A DNA stretch of 27,361 nucleotides from the NCBI GenBank assembly GCA_035528905.1, contig DATKXU010000126.1, positions 1 through 27,361 of the forward strand. The letters are read 5' to 3'. Both the position numbers and the translations under genes were made by a program. Of this stretch, positions 1 through 7,832 are shown in pieces (positions within the stretch are counted from its first letter, which is position 1; every line of letters starts with the position of its first letter). This DNA is from DATKXU01 sp035528905. GTDB lineage: Bacteria > Armatimonadota > UBA5829 > DTJY01. The notes beneath the pieces were generated by a model. That model was not told the origin of the DNA, searched no databases, and worked only from the letters and a program-made list of their open reading frames with translations.

Positions 1-336
1 GCGCCCGCGATAAGCATGGACCTGTTTGCTACCTTCGCGGCCGTGGCAAGGGCAAAGGCTCCCAGGAATGTTGATGGCAAGGATCTGACGGACGTGCTCT
101 CTGGGAACTCGAAATCAGTGCACGACATTATCTTCTGGCAATTCAGCAATCAGAAGGCGGCAAGACAGGGCAGGATGAAGCTGTTGCGGGAAGCAAAGAG
201 ACCCGACCGCCTATATGACGTGGTCAGTGACCCCGGAGAGACCAAGGACTTGGCTGCGGAGAATCCCGATCTGGTGAAGACTCTTGGCGCGGCTCTGGAT
301 CAGTGGTCGGCGGGGCTGAAAGGGCCTGCCTATTGA
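1..336 (+). CDS. Sulfatase, C-terminal fragment (cut by window start)
   Basis: The reading frame is open from the first base, so this is the 3' end of a longer gene whose catalytic N-terminal part lies outside the window. The visible 111 residues match the C-terminal region of type I sulfatases: an opening DLFATFAAVA segment (families usually have a DL.PT...LAG motif here), then a small domain with GRMKLLRE, RLYDVVSDPGETKDLAAE and a final helix ending in a W. The RLYD..SDP.E..DLA pattern is the standard sulfatase tail in which a strand and a helix pack against the core. Family members remove sulfate esters from glycans, usually outside the cytoplasm. The active-site Cys/Ser motif is not visible, so substrate and activity cannot be judged. 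The next gene is 167 bases away and separated by a strong hairpin, so it is probably a separate transcription unit. Confidence 0.85.
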   Translation, partial: APAISMDLFATFAAVARAKAPRNVDGKDLTDVLSGNSKSVHDIIFWQFSNQKAARQGRMKLLREAKRPDRLYDVVSDPGETKDLAAENPDLVKTLGAALDQWSAGLKGPAY

Positions 337-367
337 CAGGCTGCCTGACCAACGCAGTACGGTTGTC

Positions 368-423
368 GGTAGCCGCAGCCTTCATGGCTGCGCACACACG
401 CAGGCGTGAAGGCTGCGACTACC
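368..423. repeat. Dispersed hairpin repeat (GTAGCCGCAG family), copy 1
   Basis: A 56-base inverted repeat. The left arm 368-384 (GGTAGCCGCAGCCTTCA) pairs with the right arm 407-423 (TGAAGGCTGCGACTACC) except for one C/A mismatch. A related shorter hairpin with the same GTAGCCGCAG start occurs at 11936-11964. Lying between the sulfatase stop and the ABC operon, it could act as a bidirectional transcription barrier, but there is no T-run, so that role is only inferred. Confidence 0.75.
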
Positions 424-503
424 TTGTCGGAATGCTTCGACGTATCTCCAGACCTTCGTGCTTTCTTCCGAAATAGTTATGTGGTAAGGAGGCGCGAAGT
501 TCC

Positions 504-1253
504 TTGGATATCCCCGCCATTGAAACAAAAGCCCTAACCGTGGAGTACAAAACCAGCCGAAGGAAGAAAAGGCTGGCTGTGGACGATCTGTCTTTCCGCG
601 TCAACTGGGGCGAGATAGTCGGCTTCATCGGCCCCAATGGCGCAGGCAAGACCTCCGCCATTAAGGCTTTGCTCGATTTCATTCCGTCGCCTCGGGGAAC
701 GTGCTTTGTCTGCGGCATGCCGAGCGGCGATCCTCGCGCCCGCAAGCGGCTCGGCTACATGCCGGAGATTTCATACTATCCGAAGTACCTTACTCTGTCC
801 GAATTCCTTCACACATGTGCATCGTTGTCGGGAGTGCCCGCGCGTCTCCGTCGTGAGGCGGTAATATCAGCCGCAGAGACGGTTGGCATGTCTCACCATC
901 TGAAATCGCGACTTTCCACGTTCTCCAAGGGCATGCTTCAGCAGGCGGGATGTGCGCAGGCTCTGGTCCACAATCCCGACGTGCTGATCCTAGACGAGCC
1001 TATGTCCGGCTTGGATCCTATCGCACGCATGCGCATGCGGCGCCTGTTGTCCGACCTCCGCTCTGAGGGCAAGACGATCCTCTTCTCGTCGCATGAGCTG
1101 GGCGAGATCGAGATGGTGGCCGACCGAATCCTTCTGATGAGCAACGGCCAACTTCTCTATCAAGGGCCTGTCTCCGAAGTAGTGGACCCCGAGAGTAATC
1201 TCGAGCAGGCATTCCTGCGGCTTCTGGGGGAGGAACTGCCATGGGCGGCCTAG
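504..1253 (+). CDS. ABC transporter ATP-binding protein
   Basis: This is the cytoplasmic ATPase of an ABC-2 type transporter. The 249 residues carry every ATPase motif in order: Walker A GPNGAGKTS (43-51), a signature loop FSKGMLQ (140-146, a common variant of LSGGQ), Walker B VLILDEP (160-166), D-loop SGLDP, and the switch histidine in SSHEL (His197). The length and the order fit the NatA/CcmA-like exporter class. The start is TTG at 504, chosen because AAGGAGG at 486-492 sits 11 bases upstream and no ATG is better placed. Its 3' end overlaps the permease gene by 13 bases, so the two are almost certainly translationally coupled and form one complex. The transported substrate cannot be read from the sequence. 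Confidence 0.93.
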   Translation: MDIPAIETKALTVEYKTSRRKKRLAVDDLSFRVNWGEIVGFIGPNGAGKTSAIKALLDFIPSPRGTCFVCGMPSGDPRARKRLGYMPEISYYPKYLTLSEFLHTCASLSGVPARLRREAVISAAETVGMSHHLKSRLSTFSKGMLQQAGCAQALVHNPDVLILDEPMSGLDPIARMRMRRLLSDLRSEGKTILFSSHELGEIEMVADRILLMSNGQLLYQGPVSEVVDPESNLEQAFLRLLGEELPWAA

Positions 1254-2014
1254 CCATTGCCCGACTGTCCATAATCGAGACAATGCGGCGTAAGGAATTC
1301 TACGTCATCCTCGTCCTCGTGGTCGGATTAGCTCTATGGATGCAGTTCATGGACATCAGCTCATCGGCCGCAGGCAGGTTCGCGAAGGACATCGTCATGC
1401 AGGTTACCTGGCTGGTATCCTTCGGTTTGGCGGTGCCGTTGGCGGCCAGGCAGATTACTTCCGACGTGGAGCAGAAGACGGTATACGTGTTTATGTCCAG
1501 GCCGATCCATCGCTGGCAGTACGTGTTCGGCCGAGCAGCAGGCGCAGCGGCGGCGTCGGCCGCGTGCTTTGGCAGCCTGTTCTTCGTGCTGGTCCTGATG
1601 CTGCTGACCAAGGGCGTTCATAACCTTGCGGATGCCAGTCTCTGGCAGGCGTTTGCTCTGCAAGTGACGGCGCTCGTCATGCTTTGCGCGATTACGGTGT
1701 TCTTTTCCACCCGTGCGACATCCGCCGGGGCAGTCACATTCTCCCTGCTGCTGCTTATCATGATGCGGTACGGCGGGCCGTCAATCCTCAGCCGCATCGA
1801 AACGATAGCGAGCCACGGGTTCGTGCGGGAAGCCGCATGGGCTGCCTACCTGGCTATGCCGCACTTTGAGTTCTTCAACATATCCCAGCGCGTAGTGCAT
1901 GGCTGGGGCCCACTCCCGTTAGGGCTATTCGCACAGATTCTGGCTTATGGCACCGCCTATTCGATCTTCGTTATTGCACTAGCGGCCCTGCTGTTCCGAA
2001 GAAGGTGGCTCTAG
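1241..2014 (+). CDS. ABC-2 type transporter permease
   Basis: A 257-residue integral membrane protein with about six hydrophobic segments: near residues 21-37, 50-75, 92-117, 128-150, 160-178 and 228-253. There is no signal peptide. This arrangement is typical of ABC-2 family permeases that pair with the upstream ATPase. The ATG at 1241 lies inside the end of the ATPase gene and is preceded by GGGGAGG at 1227-1233. The motif SDVEQKTVYVFMSRPIHR (residues 71-88) resembles the cytoplasmic coupling loop (E..TL..LL..P..R) of many ABC-2 permeases, which contacts the ATPase. It overlaps the following TPR gene by one base. The substrate is unknown; the absence of a periplasmic binding protein and the class of ATPase suggest export. 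Confidence 0.9.
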   Translation: MGGLAIARLSIIETMRRKEFYVILVLVVGLALWMQFMDISSSAAGRFAKDIVMQVTWLVSFGLAVPLAARQITSDVEQKTVYVFMSRPIHRWQYVFGRAAGAAAASAACFGSLFFVLVLMLLTKGVHNLADASLWQAFALQVTALVMLCAITVFFSTRATSAGAVTFSLLLLIMMRYGGPSILSRIETIASHGFVREAAWAAYLAMPHFEFFNISQRVVHGWGPLPLGLFAQILAYGTAYSIFVIALAALLFRRRWL

Positions 2015-2670
2015 TGGACACATGGTCTGTCAGAATCGCGCTGGCTGCGGGAATCGTGTCCATCCTGCTGGCATCGGTGCTTGTTCCCGGGCTCAAGGCT
2101 GCAAGCCCGCAGAGCGCCGACATATTCGTGCAGGTTCTCGGGGGAACAACGGAACTGGCCGCGCAGAAGGCTTATCTGCAGACCGACGTCTACCTGCACG
2201 CCGGCGTGACCGCTGGCGATCTAAACGGCGACGGCCAACCAAGCCGCTTTCGAGAACTGCCATTCATAGGTCTGATTCGGCGCCTGCACGGAGAAACCGC
2301 TCCGAAGGTGCACCGGCATGTCCAAGGCGAAGAGGAGAAGGAGCTGCTCCCGTGGTTCATAGCCGCCGTGCGCCTCAATCCGCAGCACATTGACGCCTGG
2401 CGCGACGGGTCCTATTGGTTCTACCGCACTGGTGATCTGCATCGTGCGGAGGAATTTATCTCGGAAGGGATTCGCTGTAATCCCGGTGATTATCGGCTCT
2501 ACCTCGATCGCGGCATCCTCTATCACCGGCTGAAGAAGTGGGAAAGCTCAATCCGGGACCTGGAAACAGCGCAGAAGCTCTGGAAGAACGACTCCGAAGA
2601 CGCGGCCTGCGACTACAAGGCGATCCGCTTATACCTCGACGACTCTCGCAAGCGCCTGAAGTCCGCCTAA
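2014..2670 (+). CDS. Membrane-anchored TPR-like protein of the ABC operon
   Basis: A 218-residue protein with one N-terminal hydrophobic segment (about 7-28), a linker, and a helical region at 110-190 reading as two or three tetratricopeptide-like repeats (AAVRLNPQHIDAWRDGSYWF, GIRCNPGDYRLYLDRGILYH). TPRs bind protein partners. I chose GTG at 2014 because AAGAAGG (1998-2004) lies at normal distance and the stop of the permease overlaps it by one base (TAGTG); an in-frame GTG at 2005 would leave no spacing from that site. Tight coupling makes it a likely third component of the exporter, anchored in the inner membrane with its TPR domain outside. The family is not recognised beyond the TPR similarity, so the role is inferred from context. 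Confidence 0.78.
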   Translation: MDTWSVRIALAAGIVSILLASVLVPGLKAASPQSADIFVQVLGGTTELAAQKAYLQTDVYLHAGVTAGDLNGDGQPSRFRELPFIGLIRRLHGETAPKVHRHVQGEEEKELLPWFIAAVRLNPQHIDAWRDGSYWFYRTGDLHRAEEFISEGIRCNPGDYRLYLDRGILYHRLKKWESSIRDLETAQKLWKNDSEDAACDYKAIRLYLDDSRKRLKSA

Positions 2671-2722
2671 GGCGTGATCGCCAGTCGTCGGTCGTCAGTG
2701 GTCAGTCGCCCTCATCCTCCAG

Positions 2723-2750
2723 CCCCTTCTCCCAATCCTGGGCGAAGGGG
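2723..2750. repeat. Hairpin, CCCCTTC/GAAGGGG type
   Basis: CCCCTTC (2723-2729) pairs with GAAGGGG (2744-2750), and inside it CCCA (2731-2734) pairs with TGGG (2739-2742). The sequence style resembles the hairpins at 10711-10733 and 10765-10787, which suggests one dispersed family. It lies 53 bases after the TPR gene stop but no T-run follows. Confidence 0.6.
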
Positions 2751-2800
2751 GGAGTTCAGCGTTCGATGTTGCTCCCGCACTCCGCATCCCCCGGATCCCT

Positions 2801-2835
2801 AAATCCCAAATCCGCAATCCCAAATCCGAAATCGG
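2801..2835. repeat. Heptamer tandem array (AAATCCC-like, five units)
   Basis: Five successive seven-base units: AAATCCC, AAATCCG, CAATCCC, AAATCCG, AAATCGG. Imperfect but clearly periodic. Confidence 0.8.
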
Positions 2836-2852
2836 TTGGCGTTCTCTCCGTC

Positions 2853-2900
2853 TCCCACACTCCCACACTCCCACACTCCCATACCCCCATACCCCCATAC
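2853..2900. repeat. Octamer tandem array (TCCCACAC to CCCCATAC, six units)
   Basis: Three TCCCACAC units are followed by one TCCCATAC and two CCCCATAC units. The ordered change along the array suggests growth by slippage from a mutating unit. Confidence 0.9.
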
Positions 2901-2981
2901 TCTCCAACATTCCATGCAGGTAGCTCTCCCCCTGTTGGCGAAGATTAAGGCGGCAACACGTCACCAAGGGGGCACTTATAG

Positions 2982-4412
2982 ATGAAAATCGGACTCATAC
3001 CGGCTAACAGGGGTTTCTTTAGTGATGAACTCGCAGTTAAGATGCGCGCTCAGGCAGTCGCGGCTATGGAGAAAGTCGGGCTGGAGGTCATCGTGCCCGA
3101 CGGCAGCCTGACCAAGCTCGGCTGCGTGGAGACCTATGACGAGGCGCAGAAGACCGGGCGGCTTTTCAGAAATGAAGAAGTCCAGGGCGTCATCGCCGCC
3201 GCTGTGAACTTCGGCGACGAGCAGGCGGTTGCGTTTACGATCAAGGAATTCGGGCTTGACGTCCCGGTTTTGATCTTCGGCTGCCAGGAAGAGGAGGTGC
3301 TGAAGCGGACGACTCCGCGGCGCGACAGCTTCTGCGGGCTGCTCTCTATCGGCGAGGCTCTGCGCCAGACGGGCGTGAAGTACACAGTCGCTCGTGTGCC
3401 GATTTGCTATCCAAGTGACAAGTCTTTCGAGGACGAACTGCGCCGCTTTGCCGGCGTTTGTCGCGTCGTCAACGGCATTAGAAGAGCTCGCTACGGGCAG
3501 GTCGGCTCCCGGCCCGATGGCTTCTGGACGTGCCGCGCGGACGAGAAAGCGCTCCAGCGCCTGGGTGTGACCACCGTGACCTCCGATCTCTCCGAGGCGA
3601 TCTCGGCGGTGTCGAAGATGGACGGGGATTTGCCGGAGGTCAAGAAGATCGAGGACGCCATACGCGCCCAGTGCGATGTCGGCGACGCGCCCGCTTCTTC
3701 GATCAACAAGATCGCTCGGTTCGAGGTCTTCCTGAGGCAGTTGGTCGCAGATAAGAAGCTCGATGCCCTGGCGATCCAGTGCTGGACCAATCTCCAATCT
3801 AATCTGGGCATATGCTCTTGCTCGACGATGGCGCGTCTGGGCGATGAAGGCGTGCCGTGTGCGTGTGAGGCCGACGTGCTCGGCGCGCTCTCGATGCACG
3901 CGCTCAGGCTGGCTTCCGGCGGGGCTTCTGCGCTGGCCGACTGGAACAACTTGCACAACGACGACCCTGAGCTTGTTAATATCTGGCACTGCGGCGTCTT
4001 CCCGCCGAGCTTTGCGAAGGCCCGCCCGAAGCTCGGCGTCCAGGAGATCATCGCCGAAACCGTCGGGCGCAACAACACCTGGGGGCTGCTCGAGTTCGAG
4101 GTCGCGGATGGTCCGATCACGCTTCTGCGGGCGACCCAGGATGCCGACGGCGGCTGGAAAGCCGTCATCGTGCCTGCCGTGGTCGAGCCGACGAACGCCA
4201 AGACCTTCGGCGCATACGGCTGGGCGAGAATCAAGGGCCTTCAGAAGCTCTACCGGGATGTGCTCGCCCGCTACTTCCCGCACCATGTGGCGATGACCAG
4301 GGGTCAGGTGCAGGACATCGTCTGGGAGGCGTTCGGCAACTACCTGGGCTTCCAGGTATACGCGCCGAATCAGGTCGTCCCCGGCCTGTGGACTCAAGAG
4401 CCGCCGTTCTAA
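2982..4412 (+). CDS. L-fucose/L-arabinose isomerase-family protein
   Basis: A 476-residue cytoplasmic protein of the fucose isomerase-like family (COG2407 type). These enzymes interconvert aldoses and ketoses using a divalent metal. The candidate metal ligands are visible: Glu296 in CEADVLG, Asp320 in LADWNN and His434 or His435 in FPHHVAMTRG. The Glu-to-Asp spacing of 24 residues equals that between Glu337 and Asp361 of E. coli FucI, although this protein is over 100 residues shorter than FucI. ATG at 2982 is preceded by AAGGGGG nine bases upstream. It begins a collinear group with a flavoprotein and a URO-D-like gene, and a second family member is encoded at 7833-9326 on the other strand. 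The exact sugar (fucose, arabinose or a modified sugar) cannot be decided; some relatives are annotated only as isomerase-like. Confidence 0.85.
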   Translation: MKIGLIPANRGFFSDELAVKMRAQAVAAMEKVGLEVIVPDGSLTKLGCVETYDEAQKTGRLFRNEEVQGVIAAAVNFGDEQAVAFTIKEFGLDVPVLIFGCQEEEVLKRTTPRRDSFCGLLSIGEALRQTGVKYTVARVPICYPSDKSFEDELRRFAGVCRVVNGIRRARYGQVGSRPDGFWTCRADEKALQRLGVTTVTSDLSEAISAVSKMDGDLPEVKKIEDAIRAQCDVGDAPASSINKIARFEVFLRQLVADKKLDALAIQCWTNLQSNLGICSCSTMARLGDEGVPCACEADVLGALSMHALRLASGGASALADWNNLHNDDPELVNIWHCGVFPPSFAKARPKLGVQEIIAETVGRNNTWGLLEFEVADGPITLLRATQDADGGWKAVIVPAVVEPTNAKTFGAYGWARIKGLQKLYRDVLARYFPHHVAMTRGQVQDIVWEAFGNYLGFQVYAPNQVVPGLWTQEPPF

Positions 4413-4452
4413 AACATATGCGAGTGGTAAGTACAGGCGAGGCGTGACTCCT

Positions 4453-5004
4453 ATGAAACTAACCGCATTCCTGGGAAGCCCACGTGCACAGGGGAATACG
4501 GACATACTGGCTGATAGGGTACTGGCTGGTGCAAGGGATGCCGGGCTCCGCGTAGAGGCTGTCGCGCTCCGAAAGCTGAGGATACGTCCGTGCACCGGCT
4601 GCGAGAAGTGCTGGCAGGGCGAGCGTGCATGCGTTCTGAACGATGATATGAGCGTGCTCTATGAGACCATTGCCTCGTCGGACATCCTGCTCTTTGCCAC
4701 CCCGGTATACTGGTACGCGCCGACCGCCATCATGAAGGCGTTTATCGACAGGCTGGTGGTGTTCAACCGCCCGCAGGGCCGACCGCTTATCGAGGGGAAG
4801 AAGGCCGTGATCGTCGTGGCCTACGAGGAAGAAGGGCCCAAGGCAGCCGAGCCGCTTGTTCGGATGTTCGAGATGAGCTTCGATTATCTGGGAGTTCTTC
4901 TGGTAGGCCGGGTAGTGGCCGATGGTGTGGGACCGAAGGGTGCCGTCCTGGAGAAGCCGGAAGTACTCGAGCAGGCCTATGAGATGGGCCGACGTCTGGG
5001 ATAG
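4453..5004 (+). CDS. Iron-sulfur flavoprotein / NADPH-dependent FMN reductase family
   Basis: A 183-residue flavodoxin-fold protein. The N-terminal GSPRAQGNTD loop (8-17) is the FMN phosphate-binding motif, and ATPVYWYAPTAIMKAFIDR (near 87-105) is the second conserved flavin-contact region. Between them is a compact cysteine cluster CTGCEKCWQGERAC (Cys47, 50, 53, 60), the C-x2-C-x2-C-x(4-7)-C pattern of iron-sulfur flavoproteins that binds a 4Fe-4S cluster. It would therefore pass electrons between an iron-sulfur cluster and FMN. I prefer ATG at 4453, where GAGG lies about ten bases upstream and the protein starts directly with the first strand; GTG at 4444 in the same frame is possible. It follows the isomerase-like gene by 40 bases. 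The physiological partner is unknown. Confidence 0.87.
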   Translation: MKLTAFLGSPRAQGNTDILADRVLAGARDAGLRVEAVALRKLRIRPCTGCEKCWQGERACVLNDDMSVLYETIASSDILLFATPVYWYAPTAIMKAFIDRLVVFNRPQGRPLIEGKKAVIVVAYEEEGPKAAEPLVRMFEMSFDYLGVLLVGRVVADGVGPKGAVLEKPEVLEQAYEMGRRLG

Positions 5005-5098
5005 CTTGTTCTGTTCGCTGGCGAAGGGGTAAACCAGCCGCGCTGAGCCTGTCTTTCTTTCGTGCGGATTCACCCCGGCGCGTCCTTTGGGATAGCCT

Positions 5099-6160
5099 AT
5101 GAATCTAGCGTACAAGCCCGATTTCGACGAGGCGAAGAGATACTGGCGCGCATACTGGGCCGGCGAGATCATTGACCGGCCCTGCGTCTGCATTAGGGCG
5201 CTTCGGGATACTGGAAATCCTCCCGGCTTGCCGCGTGCGCTCAACGGCCTCGGCGACGTAAGCGCCGCGCTGAGCGAGTACGATGCATGGGCGTCGCAGG
5301 TGCACTGGCTCGGCGAGGCGATTCCCTTCGTGAATCTGAACTTCGGCCCGGATCAGTTCGCGGCATGGCTCGGAGGAGACCTCCGCCATTCGTCTCTCGA
5401 TGAGCAGACCAGTTGGGCGGTTCCGGTCGTCGAGGACTGGGATGCCGATGCGCGCGAGATTGACCGCCCGCACGGAGTCTGGTGGCAGCGAATGCTCGAC
5501 TTCATGCGCCGGGCGGCCGGGTATGCGGAGGGCAAGTTCGTCATCGGCGTGCCCGATATCCACAGCAACATGGATGCTCTGGCGGCGCTTCGCGGCCCTC
5601 AGGATCTGTGCGTTGACCTCCTAGACGTGCCGGAGAAGATAGACGCGGCGATGAAAACCGTCCGCCGCGCGTTTGCGCCGGTGTTCGAGGGGATCGAGAA
5701 GGCCGGGAATTTCGCGCGCACGGGATACATCGGCTGGCTTCCCTTCTACTGCGAGGAAAGGTTCGCGGTCCTCCAGTGCGACTTCGCGTGCATGGTCGGG
5801 CCGGAGCACTTCCGGCGGTGGATACTTCCCGCGCTCGAAGAGGAGTCCTCCTATCTCGATCGCTGCGTCTATCACTACGACGGCCCTGGTGCGCTCGTGC
5901 ACCTGAAAGACGTGCTCTCGATCTCGGGGATTGATGTGATCCAGTGGGTTCCCGGCGACGGCAATCCCCCGCCGATCGAGTGGATGGACCTGCTGCTCGA
6001 AATCCAGAAGGCGGGCAAGGGCCTGTATCTGGGGGCGTCTCCCGAAGAGGTGAAAATCTATCACCATACCCTTCGTCCAGAAGGAGTCCTCTACGATGTC
6101 TGGGCTTCTTCCCTGAAAGAAGCGGAGGATTTGCTTGCCTGGCTGAAGGCACATACTTGA
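5099..6160 (+). CDS. Uroporphyrinogen decarboxylase-like protein
   Basis: A 353-residue soluble protein resembling the URO-D/methylcobamide-methyltransferase-like superfamily found in sugar-catabolic clusters of environmental bacteria. Recognisable parts are the opening KPDFDEAKRYWRAYWAGE, the PDIHSNMDALAALRG segment near 155-169, and the late strand region YHYDGPGALVHLKDVL...GIDVIQWVPGDG (near 258-290), typical of this group, where the His and Asp of YHYDG are strongly conserved. Some relatives carry names such as trimethylamine corrinoid protein, but no corrinoid-binding motif is present, so real heme biosynthesis or methyl transfer is not supported. ATG at 5099 has only a weak GGGATAG upstream. 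It lies 94 bases after the flavoprotein gene, on the same strand. Function is unknown; a redox or methyl-transfer step with the flavoprotein is speculative. Confidence 0.75.
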   Translation: MNLAYKPDFDEAKRYWRAYWAGEIIDRPCVCIRALRDTGNPPGLPRALNGLGDVSAALSEYDAWASQVHWLGEAIPFVNLNFGPDQFAAWLGGDLRHSSLDEQTSWAVPVVEDWDADAREIDRPHGVWWQRMLDFMRRAAGYAEGKFVIGVPDIHSNMDALAALRGPQDLCVDLLDVPEKIDAAMKTVRRAFAPVFEGIEKAGNFARTGYIGWLPFYCEERFAVLQCDFACMVGPEHFRRWILPALEEESSYLDRCVYHYDGPGALVHLKDVLSISGIDVIQWVPGDGNPPPIEWMDLLLEIQKAGKGLYLGASPEEVKIYHHTLRPEGVLYDVWASSLKEAEDLLAWLKAHT

Positions 6161-6176
6161 TTCATCCGCTCTTCGG

Positions 6177-6205
6177 TTGCCTCAGCAGTCGCCTTGTGTT
6201 ACAAT
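6177..6205 (+). promoter_or_regulatory. Sigma70-type promoter for the GH28 gene
   Basis: TTGCCT (6177-6182) and TACAAT (6200-6205) are separated by exactly 17 bases. They match the TTGACA and TATAAT consensus at four and five of six positions. Transcription would start near 6212, giving a 36-base leader that contains the AGAAGGAG ribosome binding site (6231-6238). Confidence 0.6.
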
Positions 6206-6247
6206 TAGGACAGAACTCAAAACCGCTTCAAGAAGGAGTCACCGCCA

Positions 6248-7780
6248 ATGATGTTTGCCAGGTTTATTGTCGTCCTAGTGCTGTCTCTCGGCTGCATACG
6301 CAATGCAGACGCTGGGCTTCTACCGAACATTCCTTTCAACATGTCGGAGATTAAGGCCCCGTCGTTTCCAAAACGGAGCTTCGACATTCGGAAGTATAGC
6401 GCCGTTGGCGACGGCAAAACGCTGAACACGAAGGCCTTCGCGGATGCGGTTGCGGCCTGCAGCAAAGCAGGAGGTGGACGGGTATTGGTGCCAGCCGGGA
6501 CCTGGCTCACCGGCCCGATCCATCTCAAGAGCAATATCAACCTGTACCTGGAGAAGGGTGCGCAGCTTGTTTTCAGCGCCAACTTCAATGATTACCTGCC
6601 TCCGGTCTTCACGCGCTGGCAGGGTATGGAATGCTACAATTACTCTCCCATGATCTATGCCAGAGACTGTACCAACATAGCGATAACCGGCGAAGGAACA
6701 ATCGGCGGCCAGGGAGAGGCTTGGTGGCGGTATGGGAAGCAGAAGAGGGCTGCAGCCGGGAAGCTCTACGCCGCGATTTGCGCCGGCGTGCCGGTGAAAG
6801 ACAGGGTTTTAGGCACCGAGGAATATCTCTCGCTTCGACCCTCACTTATCCAGCCGATAAACTGCAAGAACGTCCTTATCGAAGGGGTCACGGTGAAAAA
6901 CGGTCCGATGTGGACGGTGCATCCGGTCTACTGTGAGAATGTGCTCGTGCGCAACATAACAGTGAACACAGAAGGGCCGAATACCGACGGCTTCGTTCCG
7001 GACTCGTGCAAGAACGTCATAATCGAAGACAGCGTTTTCTCGACCGGCGATGACTGCATCGTGATCAAATCGGGGCTCGACGAGGACGCGTGGCGCGTGA
7101 ATCGTCCATCCGAAAACATCGTTATTCGCCGGTGCCGAACGCAGCGCGGACACGGCGGAGTCGTGGTCGGCAGCGAGATGTCCGGCGGAGTGAGGAACGT
7201 CTTCATCAGCGACTGCCGTTTCGATGGCACGCAGCGTGGTATCCGCATGAAGAGCAGGCGGGGCCGCGGCGGCGTAGTGGAGAATATCTGGGTCAAGAAC
7301 GTGACGATGGGCGAGATCATGCACGATGCGATAACAGTCAGCATGCTCTACGGCGCCGGCGCGGTTCCACCCCGGACCTCGGTGCCGCCCACGTTCCGCG
7401 GAATCCACATAAGCAATGTCAAGTGCGAGAAGGCCGGCCGCGCAGTCGAGTTTGTCGGATTGCCCGACAAGCCCATCGAGAACATCACCCTGGAGGGAAT
7501 CTGTGTCGGGGCCGATGTAGGCGTATACTGCACCGATGTGCGGGACGTTAAGCTGACAAATCTGCAGGTATCTGCAAAGCAAGGCCCCGTGGTTCAGCTT
7601 GTCAACAGCCGTGACGTGACAATCTCAGGCTCGAATTGCCCAGAGGGGACGGACGTATTCCTCAAGGTGCAGGGCGGCAAGACCTCCGGCATCCATCTTG
7701 CGGGGAACGATTTGTCCAAGGCGAAAACGGATGTAGTTGCCGGCGAGGATGTCCCTGCAGGTGCGGTGGACAAGAGATAG
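6248..7780 (+). CDS. Secreted GH28 polygalacturonase-like glycoside hydrolase
   Basis: A 510-residue exported protein with a signal peptide (hydrophobic 4-15, cleavage probably near NADAG at 19-23), then an N-terminal strand segment FDIRKYSAVGDGKTLNTKAF typical of pectate-active beta-helix enzymes, then the right-handed parallel beta-helix. All four GH28 motifs are present: NTDG (245-248), GDD (267-269), the HG of GHGG (302-303) and RMK (333-335, usually RIK). The Asp residues and His are the catalytic set for inverting hydrolysis of galacturonides. Predicted role: cleavage of pectin-like or related uronic-acid polysaccharides in the periplasm or outside. ATG at 6248 has AGAAGGAG nine bases upstream and its own promoter. 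It ends 52 bases from the convergent isomerase-family gene. The precise substrate (homogalacturonan, rhamnogalacturonan or xylogalacturonan) cannot be assigned. Confidence 0.93.
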   Translation: MMFARFIVVLVLSLGCIRNADAGLLPNIPFNMSEIKAPSFPKRSFDIRKYSAVGDGKTLNTKAFADAVAACSKAGGGRVLVPAGTWLTGPIHLKSNINLYLEKGAQLVFSANFNDYLPPVFTRWQGMECYNYSPMIYARDCTNIAITGEGTIGGQGEAWWRYGKQKRAAAGKLYAAICAGVPVKDRVLGTEEYLSLRPSLIQPINCKNVLIEGVTVKNGPMWTVHPVYCENVLVRNITVNTEGPNTDGFVPDSCKNVIIEDSVFSTGDDCIVIKSGLDEDAWRVNRPSENIVIRRCRTQRGHGGVVVGSEMSGGVRNVFISDCRFDGTQRGIRMKSRRGRGGVVENIWVKNVTMGEIMHDAITVSMLYGAGAVPPRTSVPPTFRGIHISNVKCEKAGRAVEFVGLPDKPIENITLEGICVGADVGVYCTDVRDVKLTNLQVSAKQGPVVQLVNSRDVTISGSNCPEGTDVFLKVQGGKTSGIHLAGNDLSKAKTDVVAGEDVPAGAVDKR

Positions 7781-7832
7781 AAACTCAGGAAATAGCCGGA
7801 GATCGCGCCAAAGGCGGGAAAATCCGAAATAC

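Larger units (their letters stand above)
2671..2981. other. Non-coding gap rich in simple repeats
   Basis: This 311-base gap has no convincing gene in any frame. It holds a hairpin (2723-2750), a heptamer array (2801-2835) and an octamer array (2853-2900), each listed separately, plus a short GTCAGTGGTCAGTCG direct-repeat stretch near 2695. The final part contains AAGGGGG (2966-2972), the probable ribosome binding site of the gene at 2982. No good promoter match is seen. Confidence 0.6.

Noticed and set aside
2976..4595. Long open frame on the minus strand opposite the first isomerase-family gene (539 codons)
   Set aside because: It is the antisense of a well-supported gene with clear metal-ligand motifs. 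The frame is open because of GC-rich codon structure; its product is Arg/His/Leu-rich with no recognisable motif.
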